In this document: piece after piece, positions 8,408-16,464 of the stretch
How the letters are laid out: the number at the start of each line of letters is the position of its first letter
How positions within the stretch are numbered: position 1 is the stretch's first letter
Assembly (NCBI GenBank): GCA_013122435.1
Contig: WYDT01000010.1
Location: 62,001 to 126,000 of the forward strand
From: Chloroflexi bacterium AL-N1
Lineage (GTDB): Bacteria > Chloroflexota > Chloroflexia > Chloroflexales > Roseiflexaceae
Length of the DNA stretch: 64,000 bases
Direction of reading: 5' to 3'
Notes under the pieces: model-generated
The model's database searches: none
What the model was told of the DNA's origin: nothing
The model's input: the letters and a program-made list of their open reading frames with translations, nothing else
Translations under genes and position numbers: made by a program

Positions 8408-10264
8408 CTAATACCCATCTGGTGTGCGGTAGCTGAGGTCCAGATAGCGTGTTGTGCTTGCATCGAAACGCATCGGGATTACTGCAGTTGGACCATTGCG
8501 GTGTTTGGCAATGTGAAGCTCAGCGATCCCTTTCTTGTCGGTTTCTTTATCATAGAGTTCTTCGCGATAGATAAATATGACAATATCGGCATCTTGCTCA
8601 ATGCTGTTGTGTACAATCATGTCGTTTGCGACAAAATTGTGTAGTCCCTCGACTGTGAGATCATAGACCGACTCTACACCATCAAACTCGATGGAGTTAA
8701 TCTCATCCCAATGCACAGCGCTGTGGGCTGGAAGTGCTACTGCTGCTGTATGTACGAGGGTCATTTCGTGAGCCGTGGTATGGTTTGTCTCTTCCCATAC
8801 CACAGATGGAGTGGTCTTATGGTTTTGTGTATAAAACAGCCGACTCGGCAAAGCAAGCGGTACGCCTGGTGCCAGCATATCGAGGCGTTGCCACCCCCCC
8901 GGTGAGAGGAACTGATGATTGGCAGTTGCGCGAATGGTATGGCCAAGGCGTGTCCGCATCCGATACACCGATTTATAACCAGTTGCAAACGCACGCAATA
9001 CCTGACGTGTCTCAAGTTGGTCGGTCGCAGTGTTGAGTGCCAGCACGTTGAAATTTTGCTGACCGATCAGGGAGTCAAGACGTTGATAGCGACCCTGATC
9101 AGGCAGGTACACGCGTGTGTCTCCCGTGAGACACCCAGACTCGCGCAGGTCGCTGAGCATTGGAACATGGCTGGTACGCCCTTCCACTGCACGGGATAAC
9201 TGGGAGAGCGCGATGATCGGAACGTTTAACTCACGGGCAAGGGCTTTTAACCCACGAGATATCTCACTCACCTCCTGAACACGATTGTCTGAACGTCGCC
9301 CCTGCATCAATTGTAAATAATCAATGATGACCAGATCAATACCAGTGCGTGCCTGAAGCCGACGGCATTTGCTCCGCACCTCCATGATGCTGAGGCCAGC
9401 AGTATCTTCAATGTAGATAGGAATGCTTGCCAGACGCCCCATGGCCTCCATCACAACTTGTAACTCTTGTTCACGTACCTGACCGGTACGTAGTTTCTGC
9501 GTATTGATGCCGGTATTCATCGCCAACAGACGTTGCACGAGTTGTTCACGTCCCATCTCCAAACTAAACACGCCAACCGTGTGTTGATATTCACTGGCAA
9601 CGTTGTACGCCAGACTCATCGCACAACTGGATTTGCCGACTGATGGCCGTGCTGCCAGAATGATGAGATCGGATCGTTGGAGGCCGCCTGTCACCTCATC
9701 GAGATCACGAAAGCCGGTGGGAATACCAACGACTTCACCGTGGTGTTCCTGGAGGTAGTTGATCTGTTCATAGTAGTTGTCGATGACATTCCCGATGTGG
9801 ACAAAGTCGTCTGTCGCACGCCGCTGTGAAACCTCGAAGAGCACCCCTTCGGCTTTATCAAGCGCTGTTTCGATATCTTCTTGCTCGTCGTAGCCCAGGG
9901 CGGCAATCTTACCACCAGCGTTGATAAGTCGCCGTAATAATGATGTGCGTTGCACAATCTGGGCGTAGTATTCGATATGGTACGAGGTGGGGACCGCATC
10001 CACCAATGTTGCGAGATAGGAAACCCCGCCGATTTTGTCGAGACGTTCCTGGCGGCGTAATTCTTCGGACACGGTACGCGTATCGGGCGGAATACGTGCG
10101 TTGTAACAGGTCAACATAGCATCGTAGACCCATGCATGGTGTTCCATGTAGAAGTCATTGGGTTGCAACCAGGCCGCGATAGCAATGATAGCCTCCCGGT
10201 TGAGGAGGATGGAACCAAGAGTGGCACGTTCAGCTTCAATATTAACAGGTGGTAACTTTTCCAT
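8408..10264 (-). CDS. dnaB: Replicative DNA helicase DnaB with an internal intein
   Basis: Hexameric helicase that unwinds DNA at the replication fork. The precursor is 618 residues. The N-terminal domain (about 1-150) is followed by the RecA-like core with Walker A RPSVGKSS (about 206-213) and IIDYLQLM (313-320). After SDLRESG (371-377) a 176-residue intein interrupts the protein; the helicase resumes with SIEQDAD at residue 554. Removing the intein leaves 442 residues, the normal DnaB length. The intein site is the same as in cyanobacterial DnaB inteins. The gene follows rplI, the widespread rplI-dnaB order. Confidence 0.97.
   Translation of the reverse strand: MEKLPPVNIEAERATLGSILLNREAIIAIAAWLQPNDFYMEHHAWVYDAMLTCYNARIPPDTRTVSEELRRQERLDKIGGVSYLATLVDAVPTSYHIEYYAQIVQRTSLLRRLINAGGKIAALGYDEQEDIETALDKAEGVLFEVSQRRATDDFVHIGNVIDNYYEQINYLQEHHGEVVGIPTGFRDLDEVTGGLQRSDLIILAARPSVGKSSCAMSLAYNVASEYQHTVGVFSLEMGREQLVQRLLAMNTGINTQKLRTGQVREQELQVVMEAMGRLASIPIYIEDTAGLSIMEVRSKCRRLQARTGIDLVIIDYLQLMQGRRSDNRVQEVSEISRGLKALARELNVPIIALSQLSRAVEGRTSHVPMLSDLRESGCLTGDTRVYLPDQGRYQRLDSLIGQQNFNVLALNTATDQLETRQVLRAFATGYKSVYRMRTRLGHTIRATANHQFLSPGGWQRLDMLAPGVPLALPSRLFYTQNHKTTPSVVWEETNHTTAHEMTLVHTAAVALPAHSAVHWDEINSIEFDGVESVYDLTVEGLHNFVANDMIVHNSIEQDADIVIFIYREELYDKETDKKGIAELHIAKHRNGPTAVIPMRFDASTTRYLDLSYRTPDGY
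8606..9133 (-). mobile_element. DnaB mini-intein (176 residues)
   Basis: Protein-splicing element at residues 378-553 of the dnaB product. The first residue is Cys (CLTGDTRVYL, block A), block B is visible as TRLGHTIRATANHQF (about 438-452), block F as VYDLTVEGLHNFVAND (about 533-548), and the last two are His-Asn followed by the Ser +1 extein residue, which are the residues used for Cys1/Asn/Ser+1 splicing. The stretch between the splicing halves (about 478-520) is too short for a LAGLIDADG endonuclease, so homing activity is absent. It closely resembles the Synechocystis DnaB intein at the same insertion site. Confidence 0.96.
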
Positions 10265-10397
10265 AGGTTATCGACATGTATATCACTAGTTATCGACAGG
10301 TCTTCCACAATGCCCCTAAGATGCAACAGTGTGCCACACCAAAGGGTATGACACACTGTCAAATGCTTGTATACTTGTGGGCAGCGAGTGCGGTGTA

Positions 10398-10910
10398 CTA
10401 CGTCGATTCGGCGGTTTCTTCAGCAGTTTCTTCGGTTTCAGGAGATGGTACCTCAAGCGCACCCTCTTCGCCCTCAACGACTACATTGATCATGGGTTCA
10501 AGATCGCTCAACAAACGAATTTTGATGGGGTAGATGCCAATACGTTTAATTGGCTCGTCTAAATCAATCTTGCGACGATCAATTTCTTCGCTGATTGTTG
10601 CGGCAAGTTTTTCCGCAATATCAGCGCTCGTGACTGAACCATACAAGCGATCAAGCTCACCAACACGGGCGGTGAAGCGCAACGTTTGACCGTTAATTTT
10701 AGCTGCAAGTGTTTCTGCTTCAGCACGAACAATATCATCACGCTTGCGTTGGGCAGCGATGCGTTCTTCGGCCTGCTTCATCTGCCCGCGTGTTGCCAAA
10801 ACGGCGAGTCTTTTTGGAATAAGATAGTTGCGACCGTAGCCGCCAGATACTTCTTTAATGTCTCCGGTGCGACCCAATTTGTCAACATTCTGGGTCAAAA
10901 GCACCTTCAT
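10398..10910 (-). CDS. rplI: 50S ribosomal protein L9
   Basis: Ribosomal large-subunit protein that binds 23S rRNA. The start is placed at the ATG giving MKVLLTQNVDKLG, the conserved L9 N-terminus; an upstream in-frame extension is rejected because it has no family support. The L9 signature GGYGRNYLIPKRLA (about residues 23-36) is present. The product is 170 residues, longer than the usual ~150 because of an acidic Glu/Thr-rich C-terminal tail after about residue 147. dnaB follows downstream on the same strand. Confidence 0.95.
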   Translation of the reverse strand: MKVLLTQNVDKLGRTGDIKEVSGGYGRNYLIPKRLAVLATRGQMKQAEERIAAQRKRDDIVRAEAETLAAKINGQTLRFTARVGELDRLYGSVTSADIAEKLAATISEEIDRRKIDLDEPIKRIGIYPIKIRLLSDLEPMINVVVEGEEGALEVPSPETEETAEETAEST

Positions 10911-10973
10911 CTTTGTTCCCACTGTGGCATCCTCCAGCATGTGTGGCACACGCGGCACCTAAATAATTTCAAT

Positions 10974-11002
10974 ATTATATCTGCAACCTATTGCAGAACC
11001 AA
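10974..11002 (-). promoter_or_regulatory. Promoter of rplI
   Basis: On the minus strand TTGGTT and a perfect TATAAT are separated by 17 bp, giving a predicted start about 57 nt upstream of the rplI ATG. Confidence 0.6.
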
Positions 11003-11162
11003 ACACTTTTTGAGAATATGTCAAAAGTGACGACGAGTATAATACCATAGCATCTGTTCAGGCGTCAAAGTGCTTCGCAGGTTGTGCAATTGTGAGGGTA
11101 TGGTATGGTCTGTGCCTACATCGGTCATTGTTTACCTGCATATGATAATTTTTTGTGATTTG

Positions 11163-11191
11163 GTGACAGGCATTCATTTGAATGTTATACT
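11163..11191 (+). promoter_or_regulatory. Promoter of the arsR-family gene
   Basis: GTGACA and TATACT are separated by exactly 17 bp upstream of the ArsR-family gene. The predicted transcript would have a leader of about 120 nt. Confidence 0.55.
11171..11184. promoter_or_regulatory. Putative ArsR operator between -35 and -10
   Basis: The perfect inverted repeat CATTCA-TT-TGAATG occupies the spacer of the promoter above. ATTCA/TGAAT half-sites are common in operators of ArsR/SmtB-family repressors, so autoregulation is likely. This is inference from position and half-site shape. Confidence 0.5.
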
Positions 11192-11317
11192 ATACTTAAT
11201 AATTATCATCAAATTACATGCGTCTAGGGTTGTACAACTTCTGATCGTACTACTGGAGCTGAAACACACGATTGTGTGACCGTGACCTGTAGTACCCACC
11301 ACGCAGGGAGGCCGACG

Positions 11318-11626
11318 ATGTTGACGGCATACCGCGAACATGACGATGAACGTATCTGGCGTGTTTTCAAGGCACTAGGTAATCCTGTGCGTCTCCAAAT
11401 TGTGCGTTTTATCCAGCAACATCCCTACTGTATCTGTAACGAAATCTTACTCCAACTCCCAAACGAGTGTATTCGTGCACAATCGACCCTCTCGCAACAT
11501 TTGAAGGTTTTGCGGGAGGCCGATGTGATTCGGACAGATTGTGATGGAACCTCCACATCATATGTGGTGAATGATGAGTTTTTAGATTGGGTGCGCGGAC
11601 AGCTGGACGAGTTGGTAGAGGTTTAG
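11318..11626 (+). CDS. ArsR/SmtB-family transcriptional regulator
   Basis: Winged-helix repressor of 102 residues. The ALGNPVRLQIVRFI segment (about residues 18-31) begins the ArsR fold, and the recognition helix region is STLSQHLKVLREADVI (about 57-72). In the alpha-3-like position it has HPYCICNEI, resembling the ELCVCDL motif of metal- or arsenite-sensing members, so Cys-based sensing is likely. The ATG at 11318 is preferred over an upstream in-frame GTG because GGAGG sits just before it. No metal exporter is adjacent; the neighbours are on the opposite strand or unrelated, so the target other than itself is unknown. Confidence 0.85.
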   Translation: MLTAYREHDDERIWRVFKALGNPVRLQIVRFIQQHPYCICNEILLQLPNECIRAQSTLSQHLKVLREADVIRTDCDGTSTSYVVNDEFLDWVRGQLDELVEV

Positions 11627-11647
11627 CTCAAGCCGGATTCCTTTGTA

Positions 11648-12649
11648 TTATCGTTGTTGCAAAATAGCGTTAAGTTTTTGTTGGTCACGTAGGGATGTAT
11701 GCGGCATCGGAACGGGTTCCAGCCAACGTGCAAATGCTTCCACAGATGCTATGCGACGCATCTGAATGGCTTGGCGTTGCTCGAAAATGGTTGAGAGTTC
11801 TCGCAATACGGCCAGTCGCCCCTGCACCATAGCGCGCTGGTTGTATGCGAGGCCATATGACATGGCGAGTGTGTCATAGGTGATCATGAGTGGGAGGCAG
11901 ATCTGGAGTAGTCGTGTTGGCCAGCAACGTAGGATGGCCCGCCATCGATTGCGCCCCAACAACCGTTGTTTGAACGACGACCCTTGCCCTGATGTGGCTG
12001 AGTACACATGTCGTATGCGCGCCGATGGGACCACGACGCTCCGCCAGCCACGCAGAATGGCCCGCCACGCCAGATCGACATCTTCCAGATAGGCAAAAAA
12101 AGTTGGTTCGAAGAGCCCCACATCTTCCAGTAATTCACGTCGGTAGAGTGCCGCTGCGCCACTTGGCCCCATAATATTGATGGGGGTGGGGGGGAGACTC
12201 TGCGTGGTCCGACCGGTCCACAGATCCAGTGCAACCCCATCGTACCGTGTGCGAATACCAGCCGAAGCTACCAGATCTGGTTGATGGGCAAAGGTGAGAA
12301 GACCACCCGCAGCCCCAATATGAGGATTGTGTTCCAGAGTCTCTAGCAGCACATCGAGGCAATGCGGTTCAACAAATGCATCGTCGTTGAGGAGCAACAG
12401 GTATTGTCCCTGAGCAGCACGAAGTCCTGTCGTAATTCCGCCAGTAAACCCCCGATTTTCTTGTAACGAGATTATACGTACTTCTGGATACGTCGTTTGA
12501 CACCAGGATGCTGTTGCATCCGTTGATCCATTATCAACCAAAATAATTTCGGCATAGGCTGGTAGTTGTGAGAAGAGGGCTTCCAGACATGTCGGCAAAT
12601 GGCGTAGCCCATTCCAAGTTGGTATAATAATAGAAAGCAACATCTTCAT
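11648..12649 (-). CDS. Family 2 glycosyltransferase
   Basis: Transfers a sugar from a nucleotide donor, probably to an envelope polysaccharide or lipid-linked glycan. It starts with the GT-A nucleotide-binding segment LLSIIIPTWNG, contains ILVDNGSTDAT, the DxD-like LLNDDAFV, and the FLEDVDLAWR-type acceptor motif seen in rhamnosyltransferase-like GT2 enzymes. A C-terminal hydrophobic stretch may attach it to the membrane. The start is uncertain: the frame extends 81 bp further upstream, and no candidate has a convincing ribosome binding site; 12649 is chosen because it places the fold at the N-terminus. Confidence 0.82.
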   Translation of the reverse strand: MKMLLSIIIPTWNGLRHLPTCLEALFSQLPAYAEIILVDNGSTDATASWCQTTYPEVRIISLQENRGFTGGITTGLRAAQGQYLLLLNDDAFVEPHCLDVLLETLEHNPHIGAAGGLLTFAHQPDLVASAGIRTRYDGVALDLWTGRTTQSLPPTPINIMGPSGAAALYRRELLEDVGLFEPTFFAYLEDVDLAWRAILRGWRSVVVPSARIRHVYSATSGQGSSFKQRLLGRNRWRAILRCWPTRLLQICLPLMITYDTLAMSYGLAYNQRAMVQGRLAVLRELSTIFEQRQAIQMRRIASVEAFARWLEPVPMPHTSLRDQQKLNAILQQR

Positions 12650-12740
12650 ATCATAATGCAACATTTCAAAATCAGCGAACGTATCATGAGCAGAACACAA
12701 TGGAAGATCAGAATGTGAAATAAAAATCAAGGAGTATGAT

Positions 12741-13190
12741 ATGAATCTCTCACGTCAGCAAACAGCTACTTTAGGTATTGGATTAATTACATTTGGCGTG
12801 ATTGTATGGCTAAATCTTTGGTGGTTAGTGGTGCCGGGTTTACTCATAAGTGGTGGTGCACTGGCTTACGCCCAGCGACGCAGTGTGAATCGCATTGCTG
12901 AAGCTGTCCAGCTAGGTTTATGGGGTGTGGGTTTAGGTATTTTCGCCATCCCGTTCATGCCATTTATTGCTGGCTTCTTCTTGCTCGGTGGTACAAGTTT
13001 GCTGATCCGTGGGCGTGAAGATAAGGCGGATACATTCGTCCAGCGGATGCTTGGTCGGGTACGACGTCGCAGTTCATCACCATCTGTTTCAGTGCAGCAG
13101 GTGCCCATTACGCAGCAACCAACTGTCGTGACACCAACAACACAGCAGGATGTCCACGAGCCATCAACAGGCGAAACAACTCGTTTGTAG
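12741..13190 (+). CDS. Small membrane protein of unknown function
   Basis: I do not recognise this 149-residue protein. It has three to four hydrophobic segments (about residues 9-25, 27-41, 58-71, 72-88), then a basic patch (VRRRSSS near 109) and a hydrophilic Thr/Gln-rich tail that is probably cytoplasmic. An AAGGAG ribosome binding site precedes the ATG. It is divergent from the glycosyltransferase, with only about 90 bp between the likely starts. Confidence 0.65.
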   Translation: MNLSRQQTATLGIGLITFGVIVWLNLWWLVVPGLLISGGALAYAQRRSVNRIAEAVQLGLWGVGLGIFAIPFMPFIAGFFLLGGTSLLIRGREDKADTFVQRMLGRVRRRSSSPSVSVQQVPITQQPTVVTPTTQQDVHEPSTGETTRL

Positions 13191-13220
13191 TATTGAGTAA
13201 ACATACATAGATAGCAACGA

Positions 13221-13258
13221 AAAAGGACGTGGTCTATTCTATGTCACGTCCTTCTTTA
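13221..13258. terminator. Bidirectional terminator
   Basis: A nine-base perfect stem (AAGGACGTG / CACGTCCTT) lies between two convergent genes. It is followed by T-rich sequence on the plus strand and by TTTTTC on the minus strand. Confidence 0.8.
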
Positions 13259-13292
13259 TGTTACAGGGATGCTTTGGCACCTTTGACTGGAA

Positions 13293-13736
13293 CTACTCTT
13301 CTGAAGGAAAGAAAGCTTCAACCCACTCGCGCCAATTTGGCTCACGAACTGGTGTGGCGAGAGGTTCTGAAGTTGGATTGACAGGTTCGGGAGTGGTTTG
13401 TGGAAGGATAGGCACGAGAATGGTATCGCCTTCCCGTGCATAGCCCAATTGCTCTCGGGCAACCTGCTCAACATATGCCGATGACTTTGCTTCAGCTACT
13501 GCAGTCATCAGTGTCTGATTTTCTTCCTCGATTGTCTCAACATCAGTGCGTAAGGATGCAACTTGGTCATCCATGTGTGCACCAATCAAGATTTGGCCGA
13601 CAAAACTTGCGAGCAGCCAAACCGATAACGCAAACATGCCCAGAATAACCAAGTGTATGCCGGAACGCCCCCAGTTCATACCAAATGGAAATCGCAAGGA
13701 ATCAGTCTTCGTGCGTTGTCCACGACGATGACGCAT
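13293..13736 (-). CDS. FtsB/DivIC-like septum formation initiator
   Basis: Bitopic division protein. A basic N-terminus is followed by one membrane segment (about residues 28-51), then a coiled coil (about 56-85, pattern DDQVASLRTDVETIEEEN), then AREQLGYAREGDTILV, the typical septum-formation-initiator end motif (ARE.LGY..PGE). A Pro-rich tail of about 35 residues is extra. FtsB/DivIC bridges FtsL and FtsQ in the divisome. It lies 16 bp downstream of the bactofilin gene, so both cell-shape genes are probably co-transcribed. Confidence 0.85.
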   Translation of the reverse strand: MRHRRGQRTKTDSLRFPFGMNWGRSGIHLVILGMFALSVWLLASFVGQILIGAHMDDQVASLRTDVETIEEENQTLMTAVAEAKSSAYVEQVAREQLGYAREGDTILVPILPQTTPEPVNPTSEPLATPVREPNWREWVEAFFPSEE

Positions 13737-13752
13737 AGCAATGTCCTATAAC

Positions 13753-14175
13753 TTATTCGGTGGCACGTGCAGGGCGTGGTGCTTCGAGTAGCAATGGCTC
13801 ATCGATGTTGGTGGACATTGCACTTTGTCCGCGGAACAGGCCACCAGGCTCAATGTGCAGAGCAGCAGTGGTAATGTCACCCCAAATTTTTCCGGTAGGA
13901 GAGATTTCAAGCTGCTCGACAGCGGTAATTTCGCCTTTTACTGCCCCTGAGACATGCACATTCTGCGCTTTGACATTTGCAATAACGCGGCCAGTCTCAC
14001 CAATGATGAGATTGCCAAGTACCTCAACATCGCCTTCTACTGAGCCATCGATACGAATATTGCCATCAGATTTGAGTGTGCCAATAAAACTCGTGTTTGC
14101 ACCGATAACAGTTTCAGGCTTGCCATTCAATGTCGGTGGTGCAGCTGCCGGAGCTTTTTTGCTGTTGCCGAACAT
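13753..14175 (-). CDS. Bactofilin
   Basis: Polymer-forming cytoskeletal protein. The 140-residue protein has a central DUF583 beta-helix (about residues 22-118) with the repeating hydrophobic-Gly pattern (IGANTSFIGTLKSDGNIRIDG, VEGDVEVLG, AVKGEITA) and flexible termini rich in Ala/Pro. An AAGGAGGA ribosome binding site precedes the start. It is the first gene of a pair with the ftsB/divIC-like gene, consistent with a role in cell shape or division; the exact role is inferred. Confidence 0.92.
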   Translation of the reverse strand: MFGNSKKAPAAAPPTLNGKPETVIGANTSFIGTLKSDGNIRIDGSVEGDVEVLGNLIIGETGRVIANVKAQNVHVSGAVKGEITAVEQLEISPTGKIWGDITTAALHIEPGGLFRGQSAMSTNIDEPLLLEAPRPARATE

Positions 14176-14415
14176 TAGTCCTCCTTATGTTACCCTGTTA
14201 CTCAGGGTGGTTAGTGCTGTACAATCAGTTGTCTATGCACAAGTTACTTGTTACGCAGTAGATATTGATACCACGACAGCGTCGATATTATACGTGACGT
14301 TCCGTTTTCAGGCAAATATCAGATTACTGAAATTCGATGGTCTATCTTAGTAATACTGACCATCAAGTCGCTGTAAAGCTTATGCGAGAGGGGATCTTAT
14401 TTTATGAGAGACATA

Positions 14416-15171
14416 TTATCTTCGATCCCATCCAAGTGTCTTCAAAAATGCCCGATCACTGGTGCTCAACACCGCACGAGTGAGTAAATCGGGGCGTTGG
14501 GCAAGGGTACGGAGCAAGCGTTGTTGGCGGCGCCACTGCGCTACATGGCCGTGATGGCCGGAGAGTAAAATGTCGGGAACGGCCTGTCCTTCCCACACTG
14601 CTGGGCGGGTATATTGAGGATACTCAAGCAACCCATCACTGAAGGTTTCTTCAGTAATGGACTCGGCATCAAGGACATCGGGAATCAGTCGGGCTACTGC
14701 ATCAAGTACGACCATCGCTGCCAATTCCCCACCCGTGATAACATAATCACCAATCGAAAGCGCCCGCTCAATAAACGTTTCGTGTACCCGCTCATCGATC
14801 CCTTCGTAGCGGCCACAGATTAAAATTAAACGATCATAGCGGGCTAACTCACCTGCGATTGATTGGTTGAATTGTTCGCCTGCCGGAGACATCAGCACAG
14901 TCAGTGTTTGTGGAGTATCAGAACTTGCGGCTGTTACTGGATGTTTAACTACGTCTCGTAGTGCTGCTGCAAGAGGCGCCACCTTCATTACCATCCCTGC
15001 CCCACCACCATAGGGCGTATCATCAGTCGTACGATGTCGGTCGGTGGCATAGTCGCGAATATTGTACAGGTTTACACAGATCTGCTGTGCTTGAATGGCG
15101 CGCTTGATGATGCTCTCGGTCAATGGGCCGGTAAACATATCAGGGAAAAGAGTTAAGATATCAAACTGCAT
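14416..15171 (-). CDS. trmD: tRNA (guanine-N1-)-methyltransferase
   Basis: Methylates G37 of tRNAs using S-adenosylmethionine. The start is set at the ATG giving [13 protein letters not shown], the conserved TrmD N-terminus; the longer frame upstream is inside the hydrolase gene. The trefoil-knot SAM site is visible as [13 protein letters not shown] (about residues 113-125) and [15 protein letters not shown] (about 134-148). The product is 251 residues, the normal length. It lies 22 bp after the alpha/beta hydrolase gene; no rpsP, rimM or rplS is adjacent, so the common ribosomal context is missing. Confidence 0.95.
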   Translation of the reverse strand: MQFDILTLFPDMFTGPLTESIIKRAIQAQQICVNLYNIRDYATDRHRTTDDTPYGGGAGMVMKVAPLAAALRDVVKHPVTAASSDTPQTLTVLMSPAGEQFNQSIAGELARYDRLILICGRYEGIDERVHETFIERALSIGDYVITGGELAAMVVLDAVARLIPDVLDAESITEETFSDGLLEYPQYTRPAVWEGQAVPDILLSGHHGHVAQWRRQQRLLRTLAQRPDLLTRAVLSTSDRAFLKTLGWDRR

Positions 15172-15193
15172 GGCAAAGTGTACTATTCGCTTT

Positions 15194-16135
15194 CTATTCA
15201 ATACTGTCAAGATACTGCTCAAAGAATTCCACCACACGTGAGACGTACTGCTGTCTGTCGGCGAAGTATGCGCCACAGTGTTCCACATCGGGATAGATCC
15301 ACAGATTTTTCGGCTCACCTGCTGTTGCAAAGAGCTGGTGTGCATGGGTGACGGGTATCAGGCTATCACCGCTGCCGTGAATGAGTAACAATGGTCGTGG
15401 TGTGATGTTGGCGATGGCGTCGATGGGGCGTATGGCCTGAAACTGGTAGCCGTAACACCAGTAATTCATGAGATTGGCGATCGGCACGATCATTTGACTG
15501 GGTAAGCGATAGCGCGATATGCTATTGGCCAGAACTTCTGTGATTCCTGTAAATGGACTGTCGGCGACGACGGCACGTATCTGAGGCATCTGGGCAGCGA
15601 GTAAAACCGCAATGGATGCCCCCATCGAAAACCCGGTGACGCCGAGTATGGCATCTGGCACGCGCTCCTGAACATATTTGATCGCTGCAATGGCATCCTG
15701 AAGCTCGTAGTAGGCAAGTGAGAACTGGGCAATGTCGCTCTGCCCACGTGAACGCCAGTCGAACAATAGGACATTATTGCCAGCCCGCCATAGCCCACTT
15801 CCAATGCCTAACATATCTGACTTTACACTGCGATGCCCCCCGAAGATAACGATTACCCGTGAAGATGAAGGCTGTGGCAGCCACCAACCGCTCAGGTTAA
15901 TGCCATCCTCAGTGCGGATCGTAACTGACTCATACCCTTTTACCTGTGTTTCATAAGGTGTGAACGTATATTCTGAGAGATAGTCTGTTGGCGAACGCGA
16001 GTTAATGCGAACGGTTGTATATGCAGCTACACCAAGAAAAACTCCTGAGAGACTCATGGCAGTAGCGCCGGTAGTTTGTGCAAGTTTGCGTAAAAGCTGT
16101 TCAGTTTGGCGTGCTATGTGTTGTTGTTGATCCAT
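15194..16135 (-). CDS. Membrane-anchored alpha/beta hydrolase
   Basis: A serine hydrolase of 313 residues, probably acting outside the membrane. An N-terminal hydrophobic segment (about 21-41) is followed by an alpha/beta hydrolase domain: oxyanion-side [15 protein letters not shown], nucleophile elbow GFSMGAS (about 168-174), acidic residue in [10 protein letters not shown] and histidine in DVEHCGAY. It belongs to the BEM46-like or peptidase S9-like group, whose substrate cannot be read from sequence. It sits just upstream of trmD on the same strand. Confidence 0.82.
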   Translation of the reverse strand: MDQQQHIARQTEQLLRKLAQTTGATAMSLSGVFLGVAAYTTVRINSRSPTDYLSEYTFTPYETQVKGYESVTIRTEDGINLSGWWLPQPSSSRVIVIFGGHRSVKSDMLGIGSGLWRAGNNVLLFDWRSRGQSDIAQFSLAYYELQDAIAAIKYVQERVPDAILGVTGFSMGASIAVLLAAQMPQIRAVVADSPFTGITEVLANSISRYRLPSQMIVPIANLMNYWCYGYQFQAIRPIDAIANITPRPLLLIHGSGDSLIPVTHAHQLFATAGEPKNLWIYPDVEHCGAYFADRQQYVSRVVEFFEQYLDSIE

Positions 16136-16234
16136 ATGGTGTATGTATACCTGATAAGCTTATATTTGATATATACGTGTATTGTAGCAAAGAATGGAAA
16201 GGTGACTACTTTGTGATATTTGTCATTGATAAAA

Positions 16235-16251
16235 TTAACACAGACTTAACT
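16235..16251 (+). promoter_or_regulatory. Pho-box-like direct repeat upstream of phoX
   Basis: TTAACA, five bases, then TTAACT gives the 11-bp period seen in PhoP boxes of Gram-positive bacteria. It lies in the 329-bp gap before phoX, 213 bp upstream of the start codon and in the matching orientation. Only two repeats are present. The rest of the gap shows no other clear signal apart from the AGGAGG ribosome binding site of phoX. Confidence 0.35.
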
Positions 16252-16464
16252 CAAGAAACATATCCCCTTAAACTAGCTTGTTATCATGTATGCATCCAAA
16301 TTGTAAATAATTGTGTGTTGTTTTTTCTCTGGAAAGGAGTCCCGTGCCGGTCTATATCGATAGAGAAAGTGTGATTTCTTATGTCGATATGCCCGTATTG
16401 TTTTTCGTATTGCGGGACATGACAGTAGAAAACTATTGATTAATGTTATTCAGGAGGTAAATGA

